NCBI GenBank assembly: GCA_964498765.1
Contig: CAZCIU010000001.1
Coordinates: 56,875 to 120,874 of the forward strand
Length of the DNA: 64,000 nucleotides
DNA from: UPXZ01 sp964498765
GTDB lineage: Bacteria > Bacteroidota > Bacteroidia > Bacteroidales > Paludibacteraceae
Reading direction: 5' to 3'
The stretch's first letter is position 1. Every line of letters begins with the position of its first letter. Under the pieces are notes generated by a model. The model ran no database searches and was not told the DNA's origin. It worked only from the letters and a program-made list of their open reading frames with translations. This document shows positions 37,225 to 44,971 of this stretch, in pieces. Made by a program: the position numbers and the translations under genes.

Positions 37225-38220
37225 ATGATTTTAGTTACCGGTGCCACCGGATTGGTTGGCGGACATTTAATCTGGCATTTGCTTCAAGAAAATTCGCAAA
37301 TTATAGCGATGAAAAGGGCGAATTCTGATGTTGAAGGACTGAAAAAGATTTTTCAATTTTACGGAAGCGATGCAGATGAACTTTATCAAAAAATCGTTTG
37401 GAAAGAAGGCGATGTAGAAAATTACGACACCTTTTTTTCGGCAATGGAAGGCGTGGAATACGTGTATCACTGCGCTGCGATGGTGGATTTGGGAAAAAAC
37501 AGCCAACGAATGATTGAAGTAAATGTGGGTGGAACGGAAAATGTGGTAAAAGCTGCGTTGGCGCAAAAGGTGAAAAAGCTTTGTTTTGTGAGTTCCATCG
37601 CGGCTTTGCCCAATGGAAATGGCGATGAGCCGATTAATGAATTGACGCCTTTTCAGAAAAATGAACGAACTTCTCTTTACGGTGAAAGCAAAAGATTAGG
37701 TGAAAAAGCGATTAAAGAAGCTGCTTCAAAAAGCTTAAATACTGTAACAGTTAATCCAGGCGTAATCATCGGCTACTCTAAAAACATGACCGGAAGCGGT
37801 GAGCTTTTTAAACGAGTAAAGAAAGGACTTCCTTTTTACACCAATGGTATCACGGGATATGTAAATGTTCAAGATGTCGTAAAAGCGTTGATTTTGCTTA
37901 TGAATAGCGATTTAAAAAACGAGCGATTTATTTTGGTTGGCGAAAACAAAACACACAAGGACGTTTTACGAAATATTGCCGATGCATACGGCAAATTTCG
38001 ACCATTTATCGGAATGGGAAAGTCGCTGATTGGCATTTCTTACGGGTTGGAATTATTCGGAAAGATATTCAGATTTACGCCATTAATTGACAGTTCATCC
38101 GCATACACTTCCATCAGCAAAAAACACTATTCTTCTGATAAATTTCAGACTGCATTTCCTGATTTTCAATTTACTTCCATCGAAGAAAACATTCATTCCA
38201 TCTGTCAATTTGACAAATAA
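37225..38220 (+). CDS. NAD-dependent epimerase/dehydratase family protein (extended SDR)
   Basis: I chose the ATG at 37225 (MILVTGATGLVGG), giving 331 residues; a TTG eight codons upstream lies almost on the -7 box. The nucleotide-binding GATGLVGG lies at residues 6-13 and the catalytic YGESKRLGEK (Tyr-x3-Lys) near the middle. The C-terminal half, about 190-330, is the substrate domain. Members act on nucleotide sugars, sterols or flavonoid-like substrates; the sequence does not say which. NPGVIIGYS after the active site resembles dihydroflavonol-4-reductase-like members. It is a single gene between divergent and convergent neighbours. Confidence 0.87.
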   Translation: MILVTGATGLVGGHLIWHLLQENSQIIAMKRANSDVEGLKKIFQFYGSDADELYQKIVWKEGDVENYDTFFSAMEGVEYVYHCAAMVDLGKNSQRMIEVNVGGTENVVKAALAQKVKKLCFVSSIAALPNGNGDEPINELTPFQKNERTSLYGESKRLGEKAIKEAASKSLNTVTVNPGVIIGYSKNMTGSGELFKRVKKGLPFYTNGITGYVNVQDVVKALILLMNSDLKNERFILVGENKTHKDVLRNIADAYGKFRPFIGMGKSLIGISYGLELFGKIFRFTPLIDSSSAYTSISKKHYSSDKFQTAFPDFQFTSIEENIHSICQFDK

Positions 38221-38255
38221 AAAACCAGCGTCAAAATCAATTTTTGACACTGGTT
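38221..38255 (-). terminator. terminator after galM
   Basis: A stem of 14 bp with one mismatch (38223-38236 with 38241-38254) has its T run on the minus strand. It therefore serves the galK-galM transcript, and it abuts the stop of the convergent epimerase-like gene. Confidence 0.7.
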
Positions 38256-38304
38256 CAAAGTCTAACCTCTTACAGTGAAGCGGTCTATAAGTCTTATATC
38301 TATT

Positions 38305-39303
38305 TTATTCTGCTGAAAATTTATAAATACACCACTCATCGTATTTTTCGCCCGGACGAAGCACAGTATTTGGGAAATGCGGGAAGTTTGGTGATGCTGG
38401 GAAACCTTGTGTTTCAAGGCAAACAGCACATTGCTCTTCGTAGGTTTTTCCGTATTTTCCGATTTGCTTGTCCACCCAGTTGGCAGTGTAAACTTGCACG
38501 CCGGGCTGTGTAGTCAGCACATCCAATTTCCGTCCACTTGCAGGTTCGTAGATGTAACCAGCATTGGCAAGTACGCCCGGTTGCTCACGACGAATAACCC
38601 AGTTGTCGTCCAGCCCTCGGTTAGATGCGAAAACAGGATTGTGAATTCTGTGTGCCAAGAGCGTCGGATTGCGGAAATCATAAGGCGTGTTGTCCACTTT
38701 GAAAACTTCGCCGGTAGGGCAAGTGTACTCATCCAATCCCGTGCGGAAATCGGCGTTCAATTGCAAGAAATGGTCGTTCACCAAGCCTTCGCCGGCACCT
38801 TTCAGGTTGAAATACGAGTGATTGGTCAGCCCAATTACGGTTGCTTTGTCGGTTGTAGCTTCATAATGGATTTTCAGCTCGTTTTCTTCGCTCACTTCGT
38901 AGGTTACGGTTACGTCCAAATTGCCGGGATAACCTTCTTCGCCGTCCGGCGAAAAGTAATTAAGCTCAATCTTGCTATCGGAAACTAATTTTACGGTCCA
39001 CGTTTTCACATTAAAACCTTCCACACCGCCGTGAAGCGAGTTTGGGCCGTTGTTTACAGCCAGTTTGTATTCTTTGCCATCCAACGTAAATCCGGCATGG
39101 CGAATGCGGTTTGCAAAACGTCCGCAAGTAGCGTTGAAGTAAGTTTCTTTGGTAGTAATCTCGTCCAGCGTGTCAAAGCTCAACACCACATCAGCCGTTA
39201 CACCGTTGCGGTCAGGCACATTCAGTTTAGTAACGCGTGCACCGTAGTTACAAATCTCGGCAGACATCCCACGGCTATTTTTTATTGTATATAATGCTAT
39301 CAT
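38305..39303 (-). CDS. galM: aldose 1-epimerase (galactose mutarotase)
   Basis: GalM interconverts alpha and beta anomers of galactose. I chose the ATG at 39303 (MIALYTIKNSRGMSAEI), giving 332 residues. Family motifs: NYGARVTKLNVPDRNG, CGRFANRI (substrate-binding), LTNHSYFNLKG with the catalytic His, and the C-terminal CLETQGFPASPNFPHFP with the general-base Glu. No signal peptide is visible, so it is cytosolic. It lies 172 bp after galK, with a repeat element between. No galT is visible in the window. Confidence 0.93.
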   Translation of the reverse strand: MIALYTIKNSRGMSAEICNYGARVTKLNVPDRNGVTADVVLSFDTLDEITTKETYFNATCGRFANRIRHAGFTLDGKEYKLAVNNGPNSLHGGVEGFNVKTWTVKLVSDSKIELNYFSPDGEEGYPGNLDVTVTYEVSEENELKIHYEATTDKATVIGLTNHSYFNLKGAGEGLVNDHFLQLNADFRTGLDEYTCPTGEVFKVDNTPYDFRNPTLLAHRIHNPVFASNRGLDDNWVIRREQPGVLANAGYIYEPASGRKLDVLTTQPGVQVYTANWVDKQIGKYGKTYEEQCAVCLETQGFPASPNFPHFPNTVLRPGEKYDEWCIYKFSAE

Positions 39304-39310
39304 AGTTATC

Positions 39311-39477
39311 AGCCCCCTAACCCCCAAAGGGGGAATTAGGTAAGGCTATTAAAAAGTTAAATGAATTAATAATATCTACAAATGTCAGACTAGAATGTCT
39401 AACTTCCATAAAACGCAAAACCGATTGTTTATTTGTTCATCATAAAGTCCCCCTTACGGGGGATTTAGGGGGCTTTT
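39311..39477. repeat. GC-rich inverted-repeat element between galK and galM
   Basis: Two copies of an AGCCCCCTAA-type motif, each a run of C followed by a run of G, face each other at 39311-39336 and 39443-39477. They enclose about 105 bp of AT-rich sequence. The second arm reaches the galK stop codon. This looks like a small non-coding mobile element or REP-type unit. Confidence 0.65.
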
Positions 39478-40639
39478 ACTCAACGCGTTTCGCACCATCA
39501 CCAATTTCTGCAATGTAGAAATCTGGTTTAATACCAATTTTAGCTTCGTATTCAGCACCCACTTTTTCGATAAATTCGTCGATGGCTTCGTCTTTTACAA
39601 GCGAAACGGTACATCCACCAAATCCACCGCCGGTCATACGAGAACCGATTACGCCGTCGATTTTCCAAGCTGCTTCTGCCATTGCATCCAGTTCCGGTCC
39701 GGTTACTTCGTAATCGTCGCGTAGTGATACGTGAGACGCATTCATCAGCATGCCGAATTTTTCCAATTCGCCAGCTTTCAAAGCTTCCACAGCGTCAGTG
39801 GTGCGCTGCACTTCACCTACAACGTGGCGGGCACGTTTGTGAGCTACCTCGTCAGTGATGGCGTGTTCAATTTTTTTGAATTCTTCTTCAGTCAATTCAG
39901 CCAGATATTTGATTGGGCGAACTTCGTTGATTTGTTTAACAGCAAGTTGGCACTGTGCTACACGTTCGTTGTAAGCTCCACTGTCCAGTTTATGCGGACT
40001 GTGCGTGTTGGAAATAACCACTTTTACACCATTCAATTTAACAGGAACGTGCTCGAAATCAAGCGTATCGCAATTCAAGAAAATTGCATGGTCTTTTTTG
40101 CCGTTTGCACTGGCAAATTGGTCCATAATTCCGCACATTACAAGTGCAAATTCGTGTTCTGCTTTCTGTCCGATTTTAGCCAATTCTGTACGGTTAAGGT
40201 CGGCACCCAATTGGTCGTTAAGAGCGTAAGCAGTAACTACTTCCAATGCAGCTGACGAAGAAAGTCCGGCGCCGTTAGGCACATTTCCCCAAATCATGAT
40301 GTCATATCCTTCTTCGAATTTCACACCGCGTTTTACAAACTGTGCAAAAACGCCCAGCGGATAGTTAGCCCAAGATTTGTTTTCAAGGCGTTCGGTCAAA
40401 TTATCCAAAGAAACTTTTACTACTTCCGGCATATTCAACGAGCGGAATTGTAGGAATTTCTCGCCGTTTTTGCGAAGCAATAAATAAGTACCAAAACTAA
40501 GTGCACAAGGGAACACGAAACCGCCGTTGTAGTCGGTGTGCTCGCCGATAAGATTTACACGTCCCGGTGCAAAATACACCGCTTCTGCTTCGTGACCATA
40601 AGCTTCTTGAAAAGCTTTTTTCATTTCTTTTACTTCCAT
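39476..40639 (-). CDS. galK: galactokinase
   Basis: This 387-residue GHMP kinase phosphorylates galactose at O1 with ATP. All signatures are visible: the galactokinase motif GRVNLIGEHTDYNGGFVFP (about residues 27-45), the ATP loop PNGAGLSSSAALE (about 127-139), and GGGFGGCTVSLV near the C-terminus. Normal length. It is the first gene of the galK-galM pair on the minus strand; entry into glycolysis needs GalT or an equivalent, encoded elsewhere. Confidence 0.96.
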   Translation of the reverse strand: MEVKEMKKAFQEAYGHEAEAVYFAPGRVNLIGEHTDYNGGFVFPCALSFGTYLLLRKNGEKFLQFRSLNMPEVVKVSLDNLTERLENKSWANYPLGVFAQFVKRGVKFEEGYDIMIWGNVPNGAGLSSSAALEVVTAYALNDQLGADLNRTELAKIGQKAEHEFALVMCGIMDQFASANGKKDHAIFLNCDTLDFEHVPVKLNGVKVVISNTHSPHKLDSGAYNERVAQCQLAVKQINEVRPIKYLAELTEEEFKKIEHAITDEVAHKRARHVVGEVQRTTDAVEALKAGELEKFGMLMNASHVSLRDDYEVTGPELDAMAEAAWKIDGVIGSRMTGGGFGGCTVSLVKDEAIDEFIEKVGAEYEAKIGIKPDFYIAEIGDGAKRVE

Positions 40640-40822
40640 AAATGTATTAAATTTAATAATGAATATTCTTTAAAAAAGAAGTTGGAATGCGGAAGAAAAT
40701 CTATGTAGAGTAGCCTCAAACATTCGATTTTAAGTTTCCGGCATCCAATTTTTTTATGCCCAGCAAATGTAGGACAAAAAAGGAGAAAATTTTGTTAAGA
40801 CCCGATTGATAATTGTTAATAA

Positions 40823-41236
40823 TCAATTATTGGGCAAGACGGTTGGCGGAATAGGTTTTTGATCGTCGATGGAGATAATTTCCGTAACCAAATATTTGCT
40901 AAAGCCTCTCCACGGCAGCGCTCCGTTGTATTCTACGTAGCGAAGTTCCATGTTTTTACCGCTATTGAGCATCAGAGTTTCAGCTATTTCTTTGTCTTCT
41001 ACCGAAAATTCGAATTCATAAGATTGGATGGCCGTTCCGGGCGTTTTTCCGGCTGAGCGAAATCCGGATTGGATTAATTTTCCTTCGTAAGTTTTGAAAA
41101 CAATGCCTTTATGTACCATGTAATTCAATTCTCCGGCTTTTACACCTTCGCCAAACTGAAAATAAAATTTATAGTAAATAAATCCGGCCAGCCCCAAAAG
41201 GACCAATAAAATAAATAACCAAACTGCCTTTTTCAT
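40823..41236 (-). CDS. single-pass membrane protein of unknown function
   Basis: This 137-residue protein begins with a TM helix (about 4-25, AVWLFILLVLLGLAGFIYY). The rest is a small soluble domain with GELNYMVHKGIVFKTYEGKL and SYEFEFSVEDKEIAETL. A compact beta fold is likely. I do not recognise a named family; similar small Bacteroidetes proteins exist, but I recall no function. A TATATTTG -7 box on the minus strand (41294-41287) is placed to drive it. The neighbour across the gap is divergent. Confidence 0.65.
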   Translation of the reverse strand: MKKAVWLFILLVLLGLAGFIYYKFYFQFGEGVKAGELNYMVHKGIVFKTYEGKLIQSGFRSAGKTPGTAIQSYEFEFSVEDKEIAETLMLNSGKNMELRYVEYNGALPWRGFSKYLVTEIISIDDQKPIPPTVLPNN

Positions 41237-41286
41237 ATTTCTTGTAAAAATTAATGTTTATAATCGTTTTGATTGAAAAATCAATG

Positions 41287-41294
41287 CAAATATA
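41287..41294 (-). promoter_or_regulatory. -7 element for the 137-residue membrane protein gene
   Basis: Minus-strand TATATTTG, 51 bp before the ATG at 41236. It is close to the divergent -7 box at 41330. Confidence 0.5.
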
Positions 41295-41329
41295 ATGTTT
41301 TTATGTGAAATTTAAATCTGCATGTCATT

Positions 41330-41337
41330 TATATTTG
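41330..41337 (+). promoter_or_regulatory. -7 element for the universal-stress gene
   Basis: TATATTTG lies 52 bp before the ATG at 41389. No clear -33 TTG is found. Confidence 0.5.
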
Positions 41338-41388
41338 TTATTTTTACAGAGAACTTATTCATATTGTGAAACTATAAAAAATAGAACT

Positions 41389-42501
41389 ATGAGTACGAAA
41401 TGGGTAACTCTGGCTATCAGAACTTATCAGCGTGCGCAAATGATCAAGTCGGTGCTGGAGCAAAACGGAATAGAAACGGTGATTCATAATCTGAATCTTG
41501 AAAATCCGGAGATGGCTGTAGGCGTGCGTGTGCGAATAATGGAGAAAGATCTGCCGCAAGCTTTGAAAATAGTGGAGGAAATGGAGAAAGCCTGGGAAGA
41601 GGAATCGATGAAAAACAAACCTCCAAAAGGCAGAAGTATTTTGATCCCGATTGAACTAACCGACAAGATTAATGAAGTTTGCTGTTACGGATTTCATTTC
41701 GCCAAAAAACTGAATGCAGATGTGGTCTTTTTGCATGCATTTCTTACACCTGCATATACCATTACATCGTCGGCTACAACGGAGATTAACACATATACGC
41801 TCACTGATACGGAAACGCTGCGCAGAATTGTAAAAACCAACAATGCAGATGTTGAGAATATCACCAAATTGGTAAATAAATGGGTTGATGACGGCAAAAT
41901 TCCAAAAGTTGATTTTTCGTTTGAATTGCGGGAAGGTGTGCCGGAAGATGAAATTTTAGCCTATTGCAAAAAGGAAAAACCTTCGCTGGTGGTGATGGGA
42001 ACGAGAAGCAGGCATTCCAAAGGCGAAAATCTGATTGGAAGTGTGACTTCGGAAGTGCTGGAAGCAAGCCGAGTGCCTGTAATGGCTATTTCGTCCGAAC
42101 TGGAGCTTAAACCGGAAAATATCCAAAAAGTGGCATTTATGACTAATTTTGACCAGAATGATTTGATTGCAATTGACACGGTAATCTCTTTTTTGAAAAG
42201 AGATGAGCTGGAACTGGTTTTTATTCATGCTTCTGACAAAAAAGAATCTTGGGATGAAGTAATGCTGGCTGGTATAAAAGTCTATTTTGCCAATCATTAT
42301 CCGAATTTGAAAACGGAATATGCTTTCCTTGAAAAAGGCAAAAGCTTAGATCAAATTCAGACTTTCCTTGAAGAATCAAAAATAGATATGGTGGCGCTAA
42401 ATACTAAAAAACGGAGTTTATTCTCCCGATTCTTTAATCAGGGAATTGCCACAAAACTACTTTTCAATGTAGATACGCCATTGATGGTGATGAAAGTTTA
42501 A
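41389..42501 (+). CDS. DUF2007 domain fused to two universal-stress-protein domains
   Basis: The ATG at 41389 (MSTKWVTLAIRTY) gives 370 residues; a longer open frame starts upstream of the promoter and is rejected. Residues about 1-75 are a DUF2007-type putative signal-transducing domain (TYQRAQMIKSVLEQNGI, VRVRIMEKDLPQALKIV). Two UspA-like domains follow, about 80-230 and 240-370. The first keeps an ATP-loop remnant, VVMGTRSR and then LIGSVTSEVLEASRVPVMAI; the second has lost the glycine pattern (VALNTKKRSLFSRFF). A cytosolic nucleotide-sensing role in stress is plausible. The gene is monocistronic with a convergent neighbour. Confidence 0.85.
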   Translation: MSTKWVTLAIRTYQRAQMIKSVLEQNGIETVIHNLNLENPEMAVGVRVRIMEKDLPQALKIVEEMEKAWEEESMKNKPPKGRSILIPIELTDKINEVCCYGFHFAKKLNADVVFLHAFLTPAYTITSSATTEINTYTLTDTETLRRIVKTNNADVENITKLVNKWVDDGKIPKVDFSFELREGVPEDEILAYCKKEKPSLVVMGTRSRHSKGENLIGSVTSEVLEASRVPVMAISSELELKPENIQKVAFMTNFDQNDLIAIDTVISFLKRDELELVFIHASDKKESWDEVMLAGIKVYFANHYPNLKTEYAFLEKGKSLDQIQTFLEESKIDMVALNTKKRSLFSRFFNQGIATKLLFNVDTPLMVMKV

Positions 42502-42528
42502 TTGCAGATAAATAAGAAGTTAAAAATT

Positions 42529-42567
42529 AAGCCCGTAGTTTTCTTATGAGAATTTTGGGCTTTTTAT
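42529..42567. terminator. terminator between universal-stress gene and luxR-type gene
   Basis: AAGCCC/GGGCTT form the base of a hairpin with a partly paired A/T interior and a T run on the plus strand. It lies between convergent stop codons and may also act on the minus strand, where a T-rich stretch follows the stem. Confidence 0.65.
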
Positions 42568-42578
42568 TTTAGATTTTC

Positions 42579-43169
42579 TCAATAATTATCCAACGAAATC
42601 AAATTCTGAACAACCGCATATATCGTCAATCCTGAAACCGATTTTATGCCGGTTTTTTGAGTGATATTTTTTCGGTGAGTGATTACGGTATTGATACTAA
42701 TATTCAGATTATCAGCAATTTCTTTGTTGGATTTTCCGTCGGCAAGCAATTTTAATACATCTATTTCCCTGTCAGTCAACGTATCTTTGTTTTGCAACGA
42801 GCTTTCATCACTTCCAATTTCTATCCATTTCAGCATTTTGGAAGCGATAGTTTCTTGTGTGTCATAAATGTCGATTGTGCCATCCAAACGAGCCAAAGTT
42901 GAAGCTGCATGATGCGAATAAAGAATTCCAACCCATTTTACACAATCATGTTGATTTTTAAGTTGTTGCAGTTGCGGATGGCTGGAAAGTAAAAATTGCG
43001 GATTTAAAATCACAAAATGACAAGCCGTTCTTCGCATAATCCGACCTAATTCATCCACGCTGTTGACCAACGAAACCCGCTGAACAAACTGAAATTTTGA
43101 GAAAATTGACTGAATTCCTTCGCGAATCACGAAGGAATCATCCAGAACAACTATGTGTATGTGCTTCAT
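42579..43169 (-). CDS. LuxR-type regulator with a degenerate (pseudo-)receiver domain
   Basis: This 196-residue DNA-binding regulator has an N-terminal receiver-like domain (about 1-115) and a C-terminal LuxR helix-turn-helix (about 132-192: LTDREIDVLKLLADGKSNKEIA, then INTVITHRKNI). The receiver keeps the acidic pair Asp10-Asp11, but the phospho-acceptor position after strand 3 is Asn56 (HFVILNPQ), and the switch Lys is not evident. Classical phosphorylation is therefore unlikely. Its start overlaps the stop of the hemerythrin-like gene by 4 bp (ATGA), so the two are coupled and probably work together. Target genes are unknown. Confidence 0.88.
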   Translation of the reverse strand: MKHIHIVVLDDSFVIREGIQSIFSKFQFVQRVSLVNSVDELGRIMRRTACHFVILNPQFLLSSHPQLQQLKNQHDCVKWVGILYSHHAASTLARLDGTIDIYDTQETIASKMLKWIEIGSDESSLQNKDTLTDREIDVLKLLADGKSNKEIADNLNISINTVITHRKNITQKTGIKSVSGLTIYAVVQNLISLDNY

Positions 43170-43930
43170 TGTTCTATTTGTTTTAGAATTTTCTCCAATT
43201 TCGCGGTCAGAGGAATGAGAATTAACTCTTCGATGTCGGAATGAATTTTCAAGTCAAATTCCAGTTCAGAAAGTAAGAAAAGAAGTTTTCGTCTGATTAT
43301 TTGGTCGTTGCCGTTTGGCAGATATTTTACAAGTAAATTTTTCAAATCAATCAACTTTTCTTCAATGTCATCATGGTGGTCCTGATAATCTACAACGTTA
43401 TATTCATCTTGATTATCAGATAGTTCCTTGTTGTCAATCTGTTCGGTCAGTCTTTTTACATAAGGATGAAAAACGTCGTTTTCATAATCAAGATGCTCGG
43501 TTACTTCCTTAAAATAGTCGGTAAAAAACAGCGAAACAAGTTTCATTTCCTTGTGGTCGTTGAGTTGATTCATCTGGTTTATAAGTGCCAGAATTTCAGG
43601 GTAAATTTGCTCGGAATAAAAGCGATGCGATGTTTTCAGAAATTTGGTGATTGTGAGAGCGTCTTTGGTGCTGAGTTCAAGCTCAGGAATGGCTGTGCTG
43701 CCGTTGTAGAGTTTAGTAAAGGCAATAAAAAGCGCCTCGTTTATATCGTAAATTTCGCAGATTTGATGAATTTTCAAGTCTTGCACCGGAGTTGAAATAC
43801 CAAAATGCTCCAGCAGAAGCATTAAATATGGATTTTTGATTAACTCGTCGGCTATTTTTGTGTTGGAATGTATGTCGTTGTTTTGTTTCATGTTAATTCT
43901 AACAATTATTTTTTCCAATTGTTTTTTCAT
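43166..43930 (-). CDS. hemerythrin-like di-iron protein (RIC/ScdA type)
   Basis: The protein has 254 residues. Residues 20-80 resemble the ScdA/DUF542 N-terminal region (NTKIADELIKNPYLMLLLEHFGI). The four-helix hemerythrin part follows (about 95-250), with likely iron ligands His102, His146, Glu150, His186, Glu190, His230 and Glu234, in the H-x3-E pattern of RIC/YtfE proteins that repair iron-sulfur clusters after nitrosative stress. The usual cysteine motif of the ScdA domain is absent. Alternatively it is an O2 or NO sensor. It starts 3 bp after the preceding gene; an internal ATG at 43891 is an alternative start. It overlaps the LuxR gene. Confidence 0.8.
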   Translation of the reverse strand: MKKQLEKIIVRINMKQNNDIHSNTKIADELIKNPYLMLLLEHFGISTPVQDLKIHQICEIYDINEALFIAFTKLYNGSTAIPELELSTKDALTITKFLKTSHRFYSEQIYPEILALINQMNQLNDHKEMKLVSLFFTDYFKEVTEHLDYENDVFHPYVKRLTEQIDNKELSDNQDEYNVVDYQDHHDDIEEKLIDLKNLLVKYLPNGNDQIIRRKLLFLLSELEFDLKIHSDIEELILIPLTAKLEKILKQIEQ

Positions 43931-43933
43931 GCG

Positions 43934-44944
43934 CTAATACCAAAGATCAAGCACAAGCGGCAGGTGATCGGAAAATCCACCGTTGAAGCGCATTCCAATA
44001 TAGGTTCTTTTGGGCATTTTCCCAAGAAAAGCCTTGTCGTCTTCCAGCAGAAAATCAGCTTCAAAAATTCGGAAATCTTCTATTGAAGTCGATACACCGC
44101 TCGAAGCAGTCAGTAAATTTCCCGAAATAATCATCTGGTCGAGCATTCCCCATTCACCCTGAAATTTGTGTGTTCCTTTTCCTTTTTCTTCCAGTCGGAA
44201 TGCCAAGTTATATAGTTTGTTATTCTCAAAACCTTCATTCAGCGGATTAGCGTCAAGTACATTCATGATGCTTGAATTGGAAGGATGATCATTAAAATCG
44301 CCCATTATCACAATGTTTGCGGAGTTTGTTGTATTGAAAATACTGTCCACTTTTGCTCGAAGCGTTTTTGCTACGGTCACACGTCTGTCTTCCGATTCCA
44401 GTTCACCGCCAAGTCTTGAAGGCCAGTGGCACATAAAAAAGTGCAGCGTATCATTTGTCGCGGCAATTTCGCCTGCCACGTAAAGAATGTCACGCGTTCG
44501 GAATTCTTTAATCGAAATGGCTTCGTTGTAAAATGGCTTGAACTGATGCGGTTGGTACATAATGGCAACGTCAATGCCGCGTGCATCGGGCGATTCGTGC
44601 TGAATGTACTTGAAGCCAAGATTTTTAAGAGGAGAATATTGCGTCAAATCACGCATTGCTTTATCGCTTTCTATTTCGCAGAGTCCTATGATTGCAGGAG
44701 CATCCCAACCACCAATTGCGGCAATAGTTTTGGCTATTTTGCTCTGTTTCTCAGCGTATTTTGCATTGTTCCAGCCACGCATTCCGCCGGGAAGATATTC
44801 CTCATCATTCGTTTCGGGATCATCCGTTGTGTCGAAATAATTTTCCACATTGTAGCTGACAATTTTGAAATTTCGTTTTTCGTTTTGTGCAAAAGCAATC
44901 GCTACAATTAAAACCGCCGTAAATAAAAGTATAAATCGTTTCAT
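43934..44944 (-). CDS. endonuclease/exonuclease/phosphatase family protein, exported
   Basis: This 336-residue protein has a signal peptide (to about residue 19). The DNase I-like fold is marked by KIVSYNVENYFDT (Asn and metal Glu/Asp region), GLCEIESDKAM (catalytic Glu), CHWPSRLGG, VIMGDFNDHPSN (Asp/Asn pair) and SDHLPLVLDL (the His pair at the end). The full EEP catalytic set is therefore present. Substrates range from nucleic acids to phospholipids and inositol phosphates, and none can be fixed here. An export signal implies work in the periplasm or outside. It lies 27 bp after the beta-helix lipoprotein gene. Confidence 0.88.
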   Translation of the reverse strand: MKRFILLFTAVLIVAIAFAQNEKRNFKIVSYNVENYFDTTDDPETNDEEYLPGGMRGWNNAKYAEKQSKIAKTIAAIGGWDAPAIIGLCEIESDKAMRDLTQYSPLKNLGFKYIQHESPDARGIDVAIMYQPHQFKPFYNEAISIKEFRTRDILYVAGEIAATNDTLHFFMCHWPSRLGGELESEDRRVTVAKTLRAKVDSIFNTTNSANIVIMGDFNDHPSNSSIMNVLDANPLNEGFENNKLYNLAFRLEEKGKGTHKFQGEWGMLDQMIISGNLLTASSGVSTSIEDFRIFEADFLLEDDKAFLGKMPKRTYIGMRFNGGFSDHLPLVLDLWY

Positions 44945-44971
44945 AGTGTCCAGTTTTAAGTTAATCTGCCG

